The notes: generated from the sequence alone by a model not told the origin. 64,000 bases of DNA from Gillisella vitis (GCF_001541345.2 NZ_LMVL02000001.1:558001-622000); one strand, 5' to 3'. Shown: positions 29,100 through 38,941, numbered from the stretch's first letter. Numbers and translations are program-made.

Positions 29100-29523
29100 C
29101 GGTCTTCAGGGCCTTGAATAGAAAGCGCGTTTCCAGCAGATTGACGATACGCAAAACCGTCTCCACCGTATCGATTGGTTTGACGAGGAAATCCTTTGCG
29201 CCGAGCGAGAGGGCGCGGCGGCGTGTTTCTGTTGTCACATCAGCTGTCAGCACGAGAATGGGGACGAAATCATCCGGTCCGATCAGCCGCGTGAACCTGT
29301 CGAGCAAGGCAAAGCCATCCAGATGCGGCATCAGAAGGTCGAGCAGGATGATATCGGTCCGATGCTCTGTAAAAAGAGCGGTGGCCTCGCGCGGGTCCGT
29401 GGTCGAGGCAATCCTGTCGAAACGCTCGCGCCGCAAAAGCTTTTCCAACAGGGCAATATTGGCGGGTTCGTCATCGATGATCAGTATTCGCGCCTCTGAG
29501 GCGAGGTCGAAGGGAAATTTCAC
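29080..29523 (-). CDS. Single-domain response regulator (CheY-like receiver)
   Basis: A 147-residue protein made of one receiver domain without an output domain. Acidic pair D17/D18 (I-I-D-D-E), phosphoacceptor D62 (L-L-D-L-L-M-P) and the conserved lysine in F-L-V-K-P-I-D are present. Its ATG overlaps the stop of the hybrid histidine kinase gene by 4 bp. It likely takes phosphate from the hybrid kinase or shuttles it in a relay; no HPt protein is encoded here. Confidence 0.88.
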   Translation of the reverse strand: MKFPFDLASEARILIIDDEPANIALLEKLLRRERFDRIASTTDPREATALFTEHRTDIILLDLLMPHLDGFALLDRFTRLIGPDDFVPILVLTADVTTETRRRALSLGAKDFLVKPIDTVETVLRIVNLLETRFLFKALKTATLENR

Positions 29524-31874
29524 GTCAAGGCCTCATCCAGGGTTTTCATCAGGCGGCGCACGTCCAGCGGTTTGGTCAGGTACTGTGTCGCCCCTTTTTC
29601 CATCGCCAGCATGCGTGTTTTTTCCGTGGCATCGGCGCTGATCACAACGACCGGAGTGGTTTGCGTCCGAGGATCGGCGCGCAAGGCGGCAAGCACTGAC
29701 AGTCCATTCATGTCTGGTAGATCGACATCCAGCAAAATAAGGTCGGGATGATGCTCGAAGGCAAGCGTCAGGCCAAGACCACCCAACATGGCCGGAATGA
29801 TCCTGGTTTTTAAACGGCGGCGTACGAGGTTTTCGATCAGGTTGAGATTGACAAGGTTGTCCTCGATGCAAAGAACCGTGGCTTTGCCGGTCGCTCCGCT
29901 TGCCATTGACCGTTTCTCATCTGTTTTAACGCTCTCTGTGACGGCGTAAGGGGCATGCGACACGGGAATATGGATGGAGAACACCGATCCGGTCGCCCTA
30001 CTCTCGGTCAGGAAAAGATCGCCATCCATGGCCCGCATCAGATTGACGGAAAGGGCCAGGCCAAGGCCTGTGCCGGTCGTGGCGTTTCGGTCGGTGCCAA
30101 GCCGCTCGAACGGCTTGAACAGCCGGTCTCTATCCACATCAGCAATTCCGCAGCCCGTGTCGGTGATATCGACTGCGATGATGTTTTCTGTGACACAGTG
30201 AGCGGACAGCCGGATCTCGCCGCCATCCCTGTTGAATTTCACCGCATTTGAAAGCAGGTTCAGTAGCACCTGCAAAAACCGGCGACGATCGACCGCGACA
30301 ATGGTTTGGCCTGCGGCCTCCATGTCCACACGGATCGTCAATCGCTTCGGTTCAGCCAAGGGAGCCGCCAGGGCTATGGCTTCGGTTACGATTTCATCCA
30401 ATCCGACTGGCTCGATCAACAGTTCCATGCGGCCCGCCTCGATCCGGGCAATATCGAGAACTTCATCGATCAGGCTGAGCAGATGCCGCCCTGCTCTGAG
30501 GATTTGTGCGAGACTTTCCCGCATCTCCCGATCCTCGATGTCCATGTCGAGGATCTGTGCAAAGCCCAGAACGGAATTTAGCGGCGTGCGCAATTCATGG
30601 CTCATGCGCGACAGAAACTCGCTCTTGGCTTGACTGGCCCGTTCGGCATCGCGCCGTGCCGTCAGCAGGGCCTCTTCGGTTCGTTTCCGGTCCGTCACAT
30701 CGCGAGTGATCTTGGAAAAGCCCCGCAATTGCCCTTGTTTGTCACGCAGGGCTGTCATCACCACATTGGCCCAGAAGCGGCTGCCATCCTTGCGCAGCCG
30801 CCATCCCTCGTCTTCGACACGGCCAAAAGCGGCGGCCTGCGCCATTTCCTGAAGTGGTAATGTGTCGCGATGATCTGGAGGATAGAAACGGGAAAAATGC
30901 TGGCCGATGATTTCGTCGGCGCGGTAGCCCTTGATACGCTCTGCACCGGCATTCCAGCTCACGACGTTGCCATCGGCATCCAGCCCGAAAATACCGTAGT
31001 CGTGGACGCCATCGACAAGCAGACGGAAGCGTTCCTCGCTTTCCCGCAAGGCCTCCTCGCGCGCTGTCAGCAGGCGGCTCGCTTCTTCAAGCGCGCTCGA
31101 CAATTCGCCGATTTCATCCGTTGCATGTTCTGATAGCCTCAGGCTTTGGCCCTGGGCCAGGCGGCTGGCGGCTAGTTTCAGCCGGTCGACCCGCCGAACG
31201 ATGCCTTTCGACATCAGGACGATGGCGCCGATACACCCGATAACGCCCGCGATAGCGCCCAACAGGGTGATCCTTTGCGATAGCGCCCGGATTTCATCGG
31301 CCTTCGCCGTTCGTTGCGCCAGAAGCGCGTCTTCCCTCAGCCGCATCTCGGCGATCTGCAATCGCAGCTCGTCCAGGAAGGCCTTGTTGGCAATCAATGT
31401 CTGCCGCAAGGCTTCGGGAATCTGGTTATTCGAAACCGAACCCTGCATCAGCGAGGCAAGACCCTTCAGCTTTTTGTCGACCAGCGGTTCCATCCGGTTC
31501 AGCCGCTCAAGCTGTTCCGCATCGATGATCAGTGGCCGCATCGCGGCAAACACCGCCGGCAGTTCCGTCACGGCTTTCGTGTAGGGGGCCAGAAACGTTT
31601 CGTCGCGGGTGAGAAGATATCCTCGCACACCGGAGGCTCCTTCGGCCAGCAAAGCGTGCAGCTCCAGAATATTCTGCTGAATGGCGAAGGTCACGCGCAC
31701 GTAATTTTCCGCCTTTCGGCTTTCACGATCAGCAAGGAAGACGGAACCAAGGGCAATGAGAAGACAGGCCAGAGGCAGGGCAATCACGATCAGGCCTTTG
31801 ACGGCCAAAGGCTGGTTGAGAAAGCGAAAGCGACTGTGGGCGGACACCACGGTCTTTGCCGGGATATCCGTCAT
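29520..31874 (-). CDS. Hybrid sensor histidine kinase (CHASE3-HAMP-PAS-HisKA-HATPase-REC)
   Basis: A 784-residue membrane kinase. A first membrane segment (about 26-48) is followed by a periplasmic four-helix CHASE3 domain, a second segment (about 203-222), a HAMP linker, a PAS domain (about 280-395), a HisKA domain with phospho-accepting H426 (S-H-E-L-R-T-P-L-N), a HATPase domain with N543 and G-T-G-L-G-L-A, and a C-terminal receiver with D716 (L-L-D-V-D-L-P). The stimulus is unknown. It overlaps its neighbours by 4 bp at both ends, so four signalling genes are co-transcribed. Confidence 0.92.
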   Translation of the reverse strand: MTDIPAKTVVSAHSRFRFLNQPLAVKGLIVIALPLACLLIALGSVFLADRESRKAENYVRVTFAIQQNILELHALLAEGASGVRGYLLTRDETFLAPYTKAVTELPAVFAAMRPLIIDAEQLERLNRMEPLVDKKLKGLASLMQGSVSNNQIPEALRQTLIANKAFLDELRLQIAEMRLREDALLAQRTAKADEIRALSQRITLLGAIAGVIGCIGAIVLMSKGIVRRVDRLKLAASRLAQGQSLRLSEHATDEIGELSSALEEASRLLTAREEALRESEERFRLLVDGVHDYGIFGLDADGNVVSWNAGAERIKGYRADEIIGQHFSRFYPPDHRDTLPLQEMAQAAAFGRVEDEGWRLRKDGSRFWANVVMTALRDKQGQLRGFSKITRDVTDRKRTEEALLTARRDAERASQAKSEFLSRMSHELRTPLNSVLGFAQILDMDIEDREMRESLAQILRAGRHLLSLIDEVLDIARIEAGRMELLIEPVGLDEIVTEAIALAAPLAEPKRLTIRVDMEAAGQTIVAVDRRRFLQVLLNLLSNAVKFNRDGGEIRLSAHCVTENIIAVDITDTGCGIADVDRDRLFKPFERLGTDRNATTGTGLGLALSVNLMRAMDGDLFLTESRATGSVFSIHIPVSHAPYAVTESVKTDEKRSMASGATGKATVLCIEDNLVNLNLIENLVRRRLKTRIIPAMLGGLGLTLAFEHHPDLILLDVDLPDMNGLSVLAALRADPRTQTTPVVVISADATEKTRMLAMEKGATQYLTKPLDVRRLMKTLDEALT

Positions 31875-32524
31875 CCTGCCTCTCCCGCGACCAATCCGGC
31901 CTGTGCTGCCAGCACGGCGGCCTGGGTTCGGTCGCCCACCCGCAATTTCGCAATGATGCGCTCGACGTGAACCTTGACCGTGCCCGGAGCGATGGACAGT
32001 CTGCGGGCGATTTCCTTGTTGGTCGCACCCCTTGCCACTTCCTGAAGGATTTCCCGCTCCCGGGCGGTCAGTTGCGAAATGGCATCCTCGGCTGGCGACG
32101 TGCGCGAGACGCGGGTCAGCATCCGCCGCACCAATCCGGTATCGAAAAATTCCTGACCGTCCAGAACGGCCCGGATCATCCGCAGCAATGTGTCACGCCG
32201 CACATCCTTCAGCGCGTAGCCACTGGCTCCGGCCTTGACCGCTGCTTCCAGATAGTCGAGGCTGTCATGCATTGTCAGCATCATGATCCGCGTCGATGGT
32301 GACACGCGGCGGATTTCTGTCGCTGCCGCCAACCCGTCCATCGGTGTCATCCTGACATCGAGCAAGGCAATGTCAGGCAAAAGCCTTGCGGCAAGCGCGA
32401 TCGCTTCCAGGCCGTCCCGTGCTTCGGCCACCACTTCCAGGTCCGACGCACCCGACAGGACCGAAATAATGCCGGATCGGGCCAAGTCGTGGTCATCGGC
32501 AATCAGAATACGCGCTTTGGTCAT
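31871..32524 (-). CDS. NarL/FixJ-family response regulator
   Basis: A 217-residue regulator: receiver domain with acidic D10/D11 and phosphoacceptor D56 (A-L-L-D-V-R-M-T-P-M-D-G), and a LuxR-type helix-turn-helix in the last 65 residues (L-T-A-R-E-R-E-I-L, then G-T-V-K-V-H-V-E-R-I). It is the only DNA-binding protein in the four-gene set. It is encoded directly after (4-bp overlap) a HisKA_3-type kinase, its probable cognate. Targets are not apparent in the window. Confidence 0.92.
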   Translation of the reverse strand: MTKARILIADDHDLARSGIISVLSGASDLEVVAEARDGLEAIALAARLLPDIALLDVRMTPMDGLAAATEIRRVSPSTRIMMLTMHDSLDYLEAAVKAGASGYALKDVRRDTLLRMIRAVLDGQEFFDTGLVRRMLTRVSRTSPAEDAISQLTAREREILQEVARGATNKEIARRLSIAPGTVKVHVERIIAKLRVGDRTQAAVLAAQAGLVAGEAG

Positions 32525-33615
32525 CGGCTTTCATCTTTGTCGGTCAGAGGAACCCGGGCGATCAGCCGCGTGCCTTGATGGGGGGCGCTGAAGATGCCCA
32601 GCGTCCCGTTGACAAGCGACAGCCTCTCTTGCATGGCCGATAGACCGATCCCGAAACCACGGACGGGTTTGGTCTCGCTTTGCACTTCGGCAAGGGGAAA
32701 GCCGCAGCCATCGTCGCTCGCCTCAAGGACGACATGGTCGGCATCGATCCGCAATTGCAGATGCAGTTTTTGGCAGCCCGCATGTTTGCGGGCATTGGTG
32801 ATCGCTTCCTGCGCCACACGATAAAGAACGATTTCAATGGTTTGAGGCAAACGGCCATCCGGCAGCCGGTTGTCAAGCTGGCAACCGATCTCATCGACGG
32901 TATCAAGCTTTGCACTGATGGCGGCGGGCAGGCCAAGGTCATCAAGTTCGGCGGGCCGCAGGTCCGCAATCGCATGGCGGATATCCTGGATCGCCATGCG
33001 GGCAATCTCGCTGCATTGATCGACCTTTTTTGCGAGTGTCACCGTCAAACCCGGATCTGCTTCCAATGCCTGCAAGTGATGCAGTAGACTGACGAGGGTC
33101 TGGGCCACGCCATCATGCAGGTCATAGGCAATATGGCTGCGTTCCCGTTCCTGTGTGGAGAGAATGGCGGCCACCAGTTGCGCGAGCTGCTTTTCTCGCT
33201 CAGCAAGAGTCAACAGCAAGGCTTCCCGCTCCTGTTCGCGCTCGTCGGCGAAAACGGCTGCGGCGACAAGGTCAGCGACGATCTGAAGAGTGATTTTATC
33301 CTCTTCACCCATCCTTGCGATCGATCGATCCTTGAAGGTAATGACCGTTCGGCCATCCTTGCTTGCCATGGCATTATCGGTAATTGTCTGATGGTGTTCC
33401 GTCAGAGGACGCAAACGAATTGTCACGCTGCCGCAAAAGCTGCCAATCAATCCGGTGATATCAGTGATCGCCCGCGGTAGCGGATGTTGATCAAGGCTGG
33501 CGCGTGTCTCCACGATCAGACGTAGCCGGCTGGCCCTGGCTTCCGCCTCCCGGTAAAGTTTCCGCAATTCCTGGATGGGAGAGGCAAGGTATTCCAGGTC
33601 CGTCGCCGTCGTCAT
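32521..33615 (-). CDS. Sensor histidine kinase, NarX/DegS (HisKA_3) type, cytosolic
   Basis: A 364-residue kinase without membrane segments. The N-terminal half (about 1-125) has a GAF-like fold pattern followed by a coiled coil; then a HisKA_3 dimerisation domain with H167 in Y-D-L-H-D-G-V-A-Q and a HATPase domain ending in G-I-G-L-S-A-M-Q-E-R. It is the first gene of the four-gene signalling operon and likely phosphorylates the NarL-type regulator encoded next. Being soluble, it probably senses a cytosolic signal or is modulated by the membrane kinase. Confidence 0.88.
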   Translation of the reverse strand: MTTATDLEYLASPIQELRKLYREAEARASRLRLIVETRASLDQHPLPRAITDITGLIGSFCGSVTIRLRPLTEHHQTITDNAMASKDGRTVITFKDRSIARMGEEDKITLQIVADLVAAAVFADEREQEREALLLTLAEREKQLAQLVAAILSTQERERSHIAYDLHDGVAQTLVSLLHHLQALEADPGLTVTLAKKVDQCSEIARMAIQDIRHAIADLRPAELDDLGLPAAISAKLDTVDEIGCQLDNRLPDGRLPQTIEIVLYRVAQEAITNARKHAGCQKLHLQLRIDADHVVLEASDDGCGFPLAEVQSETKPVRGFGIGLSAMQERLSLVNGTLGIFSAPHQGTRLIARVPLTDKDESR

Positions 33616-33649
33616 TCTTCATCATGCTCCTGTATCAAGGCGCGTTCGT

Positions 33650-33755
33650 CTACAGCGCCGTGCGCCATATATGGCGCACAAAGGTTCGCTGTAGCGCTTT
33701 ATATCTGCTGCATAATTTTCTCTTTAAACCGATTCCGGTTTAAAGAATTATGCAG
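33650..33755. repeat. RIME-like palindromic intergenic repeat
   Basis: Two linked palindromes in the gap upstream of the signalling operon. The first has CTACAGCG/CGCTGTAG ends (33650-33657, 33687-33694) around a perfect 18-bp palindrome (33661-33678). The second has CTGCATAATT/AATTATGCAG ends (33708-33717, 33746-33755) around a 10-bp stem with a 4-base loop (33722-33745). This two-hairpin layout matches the Rhizobium-specific intergenic mosaic element (RIME) found in many copies in Rhizobiaceae. It is non-coding and does not itself prove recent mobility. Confidence 0.8.
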
Positions 33756-33918
33756 TAGTCGATTTGACAGATAAGACACAGGAGGACCGTTTTACATAGG
33801 CCATTCGGCATATCCTTTCGATACCATGCGGCAGACGTAACAGCTCTTTTTCATAGCCACTTTTCTAAGCAACCGACCGGCGTTTGGCTTGGCTCGGGCT
33901 TGATAAAGGAGCACTTTC

Positions 33919-34383
33919 ATGCAGAAAATTCTTTTGGCATTCGGTGTCACGACCGTTCTTTCGGTATCGGCTTTTACCGCACCCGCGATGGCACAAGAGT
34001 GCGCGCCGGTGACCGAGGGACAGGTTGAAAAGCTGTTTGATCGTTGGAACGCATCCCTAGCGACGCTCGATCCGGAGAAAGTCGTCGAAAATTATGAGGG
34101 CAATGCGGTTTTGCTGGCGACCCTGTCGAACCAGCCGCGCCTGACGCAGGAAGAGCGTCGCGCATATTTTGTCGATTTTCTGAAAAAGAAGCCTCAGGGC
34201 GTGGTCAATAGCCGGACGATCAAGCTGGGTTGCAACACGGCCATCGATACTGGCGTCTACACGTTCACGCTGGCGGATGGCACGAAGGTTCCGGCCCGCT
34301 ACACTTTCACCTATGACTATGATGGTGGAAAATGGCTGATTTCCTCTCATCACTCTTCGGCAATGCCGGAACGCACGTCGTAA
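33919..34383 (+). CDS. Secreted SgcJ/EcaC-type (SnoaL-like) small protein
   Basis: A 154-residue protein with a clear signal peptide (cleavage after A-M-A, about residue 25) and a mature NTF2/SnoaL-like fold of the SgcJ/EcaC and CaMKII-association type (L-F-D-R-W-N-A-S-L, later R-Y-T-F-T-Y and H-H-S-S). AAAGGAG precedes the ATG. Despite the family name 'oxidoreductase' in databases, no catalytic role is established. It stands alone between the RIME-like element and the gluP gene and is probably exported to the periplasm. Confidence 0.78.
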   Translation: MQKILLAFGVTTVLSVSAFTAPAMAQECAPVTEGQVEKLFDRWNASLATLDPEKVVENYEGNAVLLATLSNQPRLTQEERRAYFVDFLKKKPQGVVNSRTIKLGCNTAIDTGVYTFTLADGTKVPARYTFTYDYDGGKWLISSHHSSAMPERTS

Positions 34384-34397
34384 AGGCAATTTATGGA

Positions 34398-34430
34398 CAT
34401 GTCGCCGCGCTGAGAGCACGCGGCGACATG
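34398..34430. terminator. Hairpin between converging SnoaL-like and gluP genes
   Basis: A perfect 12-bp GC-rich inverted repeat (34398-34409 and 34419-34430) with a 9-base loop, located 14 bp after one stop codon and 12 bp after the other. The position is that of a shared terminator, though neither side has a good T-run. Confidence 0.6.
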
Positions 34431-34442
34431 CAAGACATCCGT

Positions 34443-35717
34443 TTATGCCGCGGTTCTGGAACCGAGAGCGCCATAATAGGCGATATAGACGTAGCAGAAG
34501 ATCGGCATCAGGAAGGCGAGGTGGATGCCGACCGTATCGGCAAGCCCGCCCTGTACCAGGGGCAATAACGCGCCGCCGACAATGGCGAGGCAAAGAATGC
34601 CGGAACCCTGGCTGGTATGGCGACCCAGGCCCTTCAGCGCCAGGCTGAAAATGGTCGGGAACATGATCGAGTTGAAGAAGCCGATCGACAACACGCACCA
34701 CATGGCGACATGGCCTGTTGTCAGCACGGTGACCAGCAGCAAAATACCGGCTGCGACCGCATTGAAGGCCAAAACCTTGCCGTCATCCATATAGCGCATC
34801 ACGGCGGAACCGATGAAACGCCCGATCATAGCACCGCCCCAGAAATAGGAGACGTAATGGGCAGCCGTCTGTTCCGGCAGGCCGGCAATGCTGGGTTCGG
34901 CCATGAAGTTGACCAGGAAGCTGCCAATGCTGACTTCTGCGCCAACATAGAGAAAAATCCCGACTGCGCCTAGAACCAGATGGCGGTAGCCCCAGGCGGA
35001 GCCGGAAACATCGCCGGATTTGGCATCTTCTTCTGCTTCGACCGCGGGGAGTTTAAGCGCTGCGAAAATGGCAGCGAGAACAAGGAAGGCGGCAGCCAGC
35101 ATCAGATAAGGAAACTTGACCGCTGCGGCTTCCGCCATGCGCAGGGCGTCCATCTGCTCCGGTGTGGCGTTTTCAACGGCAGCCGTTGCCGAAGACAGGA
35201 TGAGGAAGGCGCCGAAAATCGGTGCGACCGTGGTGCCCAGGGAATTGAAAGCCTGGGTCAGGGTGAGACGGCTGGAGGCGGTCTCGGGTGCGCCCAGCAC
35301 GGTGACATAGGGGTTTGCCGCCACCTGGAGAATGGTGACACCTGCTGCCAGCACGAACAGCGCGCCGAGAAACAGGCCATAGACCCGCATGCTTGCAGCG
35401 GGGATGAACAGGGCGCAGCCGATAGCGGCCACGAGAAGCCCCGTGACGATGCCCCATTTATAGCTGATGCGCTTGACCAAGGCCCCTGCGGGCAAGGACA
35501 CGATAAAATAAGCGCCGAAGAAGCACAACTGGATCAACATGGTCTGTGTGTAATTCAGCTGAAATACGTTTTTCAGATGTGGGATGAGAATATCGTTGAG
35601 GCAGGTGATGAAGCCCCAGAGGAAGAAAAGAGAGGTCAGCGCAATCAGCGGACCGGTGTAGGAGCGGCTGGCTCCTGCGCGCGCGGTTTGTGACGCGCCT
35701 GTTTGAATTCCTGCCAT
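34443..35717 (-). CDS. gluP: Glucose/galactose MFS transporter (GluP, FucP family)
   Basis: A 424-residue major-facilitator symporter with 12 membrane segments. The stretches [16 protein letters not shown] and [10 protein letters not shown] resemble rhizobial and Brucella GluP glucose/galactose carriers and E. coli FucP. ATG 35717 is chosen; the open frame runs to 35897 but the extra residues lack family similarity. No sugar kinase or regulator is adjacent, so it is a single-gene unit with 430 bp of upstream sequence. Confidence 0.82.
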   Translation of the reverse strand: MAGIQTGASQTARAGASRSYTGPLIALTSLFFLWGFITCLNDILIPHLKNVFQLNYTQTMLIQLCFFGAYFIVSLPAGALVKRISYKWGIVTGLLVAAIGCALFIPAASMRVYGLFLGALFVLAAGVTILQVAANPYVTVLGAPETASSRLTLTQAFNSLGTTVAPIFGAFLILSSATAAVENATPEQMDALRMAEAAAVKFPYLMLAAAFLVLAAIFAALKLPAVEAEEDAKSGDVSGSAWGYRHLVLGAVGIFLYVGAEVSIGSFLVNFMAEPSIAGLPEQTAAHYVSYFWGGAMIGRFIGSAVMRYMDDGKVLAFNAVAAGILLLVTVLTTGHVAMWCVLSIGFFNSIMFPTIFSLALKGLGRHTSQGSGILCLAIVGGALLPLVQGGLADTVGIHLAFLMPIFCYVYIAYYGALGSRTAA

Positions 35718-36148
35718 TTTCGGTTCTTTTTTCTTGATGCGGCGCAGCGGAAACACTGCGGCATGGATTAACGATCTGGCGGAGCGATGGCCGTGGCTGC
35801 GGCTTGAATACGCAAGTGCCGGCCCGCAACGCGGAGGAGAACGTGATTGTTCCGCAAAAATGCCTGACCGTGATTTCGGCGTGCTGGCTGCGGGCAACCG
35901 CGACTGACAACTGACCGCTTGGGAGGACGATCAGTTGTAAGCCCTGTTGGCTTATCGCTCCTGATAGGGCGCTGCAAGAAGATGCAGGGTATAATCCCGT
36001 GCAATTTGAGGGGCCGAACCTCTCGGCCCGGTTTTCTCGATGTGTTTGAGATATGGGTAATTTATGCAAGGCGAAGATGTGTAACCATCCTCCAGCATCG
36101 TGCGGATTCGAGGTTGCCGCACGATGCTGGTGCCTTGTGGCGCCTGGG
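35718..36148. other. Non-coding gap upstream of gluP with several hairpins; candidate small RNA on plus strand
   Basis: A 431-bp stretch without a convincing gene. On the plus strand it holds an 8-bp inverted repeat (35907-35914 / 35931-35938, loop containing GGGAGG), a small hairpin near 35973-35987, and a terminator-like stem GGGCCGA/TCGGCCC (36011-36029, loop ACCTC) followed by GGTTTTC. A lone TATAAT lies at 35990-35995. No plus-strand gene precedes this terminator, so it may end a small RNA of about 130 bases. The gluP promoter must also lie here. Confidence 0.35.
36092..36130 (-). terminator. Hairpin after the sulfate transport operon
   Basis: A perfect 14-bp inverted repeat (36092-36105 and 36117-36130) with an 11-base loop, beginning 18 bp beyond the cysA stop in the direction of transcription. 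The T-run is lacking, but length and place fit an end-of-operon structure. Confidence 0.6.
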
Positions 36149-37186
36149 TCAGGCGCTTGCCGGATAGACTTTCCAGCGTTTGGGCCGGAAGGATATCCCG
36201 GTTCTATTGGCGGCGGGATGATCGACGGGAACGTCGATTTCCGCCAGATGCCGTCCGCCGCCAAGCTCCAGTTCCAGACGGCGGGTTCCTGACAGCCTTC
36301 GGCTGCTGATCACCGTTCCGGCAAAGCACCCGCCACACCCGTCGACAATCTCGATTTCCTGCGGACGGAAGAACAGGGTCGCATTGCCGTTGCCTTCGGA
36401 TTTTAGCCCTGTCGGCCGGTCATCCAGCCAGATTTCGCCGGATTCGATGCGCACCGGCAGCGCCGAGGATTCACCGATGAAGCGGTGAACGAAGGGGGCC
36501 GCCGGATTGTCATAGACGTCGTCGGCGGTGCCGACCTGCTCGATGCGGCCCTGGCTCATCACCACCACCCGGTCGGCAAGCTCCAGCGCTTCCTCCTGGT
36601 CGTGGGTGACGAACACGGTGGTATGGCCTGTGCGATCATGAATCTCCCGCAGCCAGCGGCGCAAATCCTTGCGGACCTGGGCGTCGAGGGCGCCGAAAGG
36701 CTCGTCCAGCAGCAGCACCTTGGGCTCGATTGCCATGGCGCGGGCCAGTGCGACGCGCTGACGCTGGCCACCGGAGAGCTGGGCGGGATAGCGTTTTTCA
36801 AGCCCCGACAGCTGCACGAAATCGAGTAGCTCCAAGGCCCGTTTGCGAATTTCCGTCTTGGGCGGACGCGACGACTTTGGCCGAACGGTGAGGCCGAAGC
36901 CGACATTTTCCAGCACGGTCATATGCTTGAACAGTGCATAGTGCTGGAACACGAAGCCAACTTGCCGTTCCTGCACGGTCTTGTGCGACGCATCGTCGTC
37001 GCCGAAGAAAATCTGGCCAGCGCTTGGCCGTTCAAGCCCGGCGATCAGCCGCAGCAAGGTGGTTTTTCCCGAACCGGACGGGCCGACAAGTGCGATCAGC
37101 TCGCCGGAGCGGATGTCCAGCGACAGTTCGTGGAGGGCGGCGGTCGCGTTGAAGTCCTTGCGGATATTGCGAATATTCAGTTCCAT
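36149..37186 (-). CDS. cysA: Sulfate/thiosulfate ABC transporter ATPase
   Basis: A 345-residue ATPase with Walker A G-P-S-G-S-G-K-T, Q-loop F-Q-H-Y-A-L-F, signature L-S-G-G-Q-R-Q-R and Walker B L-L-L-D-E-P-F-G-A-L-D, plus the C-terminal TOBE-like extension of CysA/CUT1-type proteins. ATG 37186 is used; an upstream TTG at 37204 overlaps the cysW stop but has no better ribosome site. It powers CysT-CysW sulfate uptake, and is last in the operon sbp-cysT-cysW-cysA. Confidence 0.92.
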   Translation of the reverse strand: MELNIRNIRKDFNATAALHELSLDIRSGELIALVGPSGSGKTTLLRLIAGLERPSAGQIFFGDDDASHKTVQERQVGFVFQHYALFKHMTVLENVGFGLTVRPKSSRPPKTEIRKRALELLDFVQLSGLEKRYPAQLSGGQRQRVALARAMAIEPKVLLLDEPFGALDAQVRKDLRRWLREIHDRTGHTTVFVTHDQEEALELADRVVVMSQGRIEQVGTADDVYDNPAAPFVHRFIGESSALPVRIESGEIWLDDRPTGLKSEGNGNATLFFRPQEIEIVDGCGGCFAGTVISSRRLSGTRRLELELGGGRHLAEIDVPVDHPAANRTGISFRPKRWKVYPASA

Positions 37187-37200
37187 GAGCGAATTCCCGA

Positions 37201-38070
37201 TCAATGCCCACGGGCAGCCGACAATTGGTCGGCATAGCGTAGTTCAATGGTTGTCTTGAGAACGAGGGTGACCAATGCCAGCCCTGCCAGCAGTGAAGCG
37301 ACCGCGAAGGCGGCGGCGAAGTTGTATTCGTTATAGAGAATTTCGATATGCAGCGGCATGGTATTGGTCACGCCCCGGATATGGCCTGATACGACCGAAA
37401 CAGCTCCGAATTCGCCCATGGCCCGCGCATTGCAGAGCAGCGCGCCGTACAGAAGTCCCCAGCGGATATTCGGCAGAGTGACCCGCCAGAATGTCTGCCA
37501 GCCGCTGGCCCCGAGGCTGATCGCCGCCTCTTCATCGCCAGTGCCCTGCTCCTGCATGACCGGTATCAACTCGCGCGCCACGAAAGGGAAGGTGACGAAA
37601 ATCGTCGCCAGCACGATGCCCGGCACGGCAAACAGGATCTCGACGCCATGCGTGCGCAGCCATGGTCCAAGCAGGCTGTTGGAGCCGAACAGCAGCACAT
37701 AGACCAGACCGGAAATCACCGGCGATACCGAAAACGGCAGATCGATCAGGGTGATCAGGAAGGTCTTGCCGCGAAATTCGAATTTCGCAATCGCCCAGGC
37801 GGCCGCGACCCCGAAGATCACGTTGGCGGGAACGGCAATCACTGCGACCAGCAGCGTCAGCCGCATGGCCGAGAGGGCGTCGGGTTCGACAAGCGCCTCC
37901 AGCCAGGCGCTGGCGCCATTGCGGAATGCCTCGGAAAACACCGCCACCAGCGGGAGCATGAGGAACAGCAATAGGAACAGCAGTGAGACGAGAATGAGCA
38001 GACATTGGACGACGGGCGTTTCGGTCGTCGCTCGATGAAAGGTAGGGGAGCGGCGGTCAGTCATTACCAT
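37201..38070 (-). CDS. cysW: Sulfate ABC transporter permease CysW
   Basis: A 289-residue permease with six membrane segments and a CysW-type coupling loop ([16 protein letters not shown]). The ATG at 38070 follows GGAG by five bases; the ATG at 38064 is also possible. It overlaps the end of cysT by 14 bp and forms the channel heterodimer with CysT. Confidence 0.93.
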   Translation of the reverse strand: MVMTDRRSPTFHRATTETPVVQCLLILVSLLFLLLFLMLPLVAVFSEAFRNGASAWLEALVEPDALSAMRLTLLVAVIAVPANVIFGVAAAWAIAKFEFRGKTFLITLIDLPFSVSPVISGLVYVLLFGSNSLLGPWLRTHGVEILFAVPGIVLATIFVTFPFVARELIPVMQEQGTGDEEAAISLGASGWQTFWRVTLPNIRWGLLYGALLCNARAMGEFGAVSVVSGHIRGVTNTMPLHIEILYNEYNFAAAFAVASLLAGLALVTLVLKTTIELRYADQLSAARGH

Positions 38071-38914
38071 ATTTTCTCCGGCTTGCAGCCTGAATGAGAT
38101 TGATCAGCAGCAGCATGGCAAAGGAAATCGCCAGCATCACCGCACCGACGGCGGTTGCGCCCGCATAGTTGAATTCCTCCAGCCGGATGACGATGAGAAG
38201 TGGTGCGATTTCAGACACATAGGGTACGTTTCCAGCAACGAAGATCACTGATCCATATTCCCCGACGCCACGCGCCAGTGCAAGGGCAAAGCCGGTCAGG
38301 ATGGCTGGAGCCAGACCCGGCAACAGCACTTTGAAAATCGTTGCGAAGCGACTGGCCCCCAGCGTGGCGGCGGCCTCCTCCACGTCGCGGTCGATTTCTT
38401 CCATGACCGGCTGCACAGTGCGCACCACGAAGGGCAGGCCGATAAACACCATGGCAACGACGATGCCAGCCTGGGTATAGGCGACTTTCAGGCCAAGCGG
38501 CGCAAGAAGCGAGCCGATCCAGCCGTTTGGCGCGTAGAGCGAGGCAAGGGCGATACCGGCAACGGCGGTCGGTAGCGCGAAGGGCAGGTCGACCATCGCG
38601 TCGATGATCCGCCGCCCCCAGAAATTGTAGCGCACCAGCACCCAGGCGACCAGCACGCCGAATACGACATTGAGCATCGCTGCCAGGATGGCCGAGCCGA
38701 AGCTGACCTTTAGGGCGCCAAGCGTCCTGCGGTCAGACGCGATATGCCAGAAATCCGTCCAGCCGAGTTCGGCGGAGCGCCAGACCAGACCGGACAAGGG
38801 AATGAGAACGATGAGGGCGAGGTAAAACACCGTGAAGCCGAACGTCAGCCCGAATCCGGGAAGAACGCTCGGCTGAAGGAATTGCCACCTGCCTTGAACA
38901 GGACTATGGGCCAT
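38057..38914 (-). CDS. cysT: Sulfate ABC transporter permease CysT (CysU)
   Basis: A 285-residue permease; [14 protein letters not shown] and the coupling loop [12 protein letters not shown] are typical of CysT. Six membrane segments are visible. It is encoded 27 bp after the sulfate-binding protein gene and overlaps cysW. Confidence 0.93.
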   Translation of the reverse strand: MAHSPVQGRWQFLQPSVLPGFGLTFGFTVFYLALIVLIPLSGLVWRSAELGWTDFWHIASDRRTLGALKVSFGSAILAAMLNVVFGVLVAWVLVRYNFWGRRIIDAMVDLPFALPTAVAGIALASLYAPNGWIGSLLAPLGLKVAYTQAGIVVAMVFIGLPFVVRTVQPVMEEIDRDVEEAAATLGASRFATIFKVLLPGLAPAILTGFALALARGVGEYGSVIFVAGNVPYVSEIAPLLIVIRLEEFNYAGATAVGAVMLAISFAMLLLINLIQAASRRKYGND

Positions 38915-38941
38915 TCTGTTTTTCTTACTTTCTTGGCTGAC

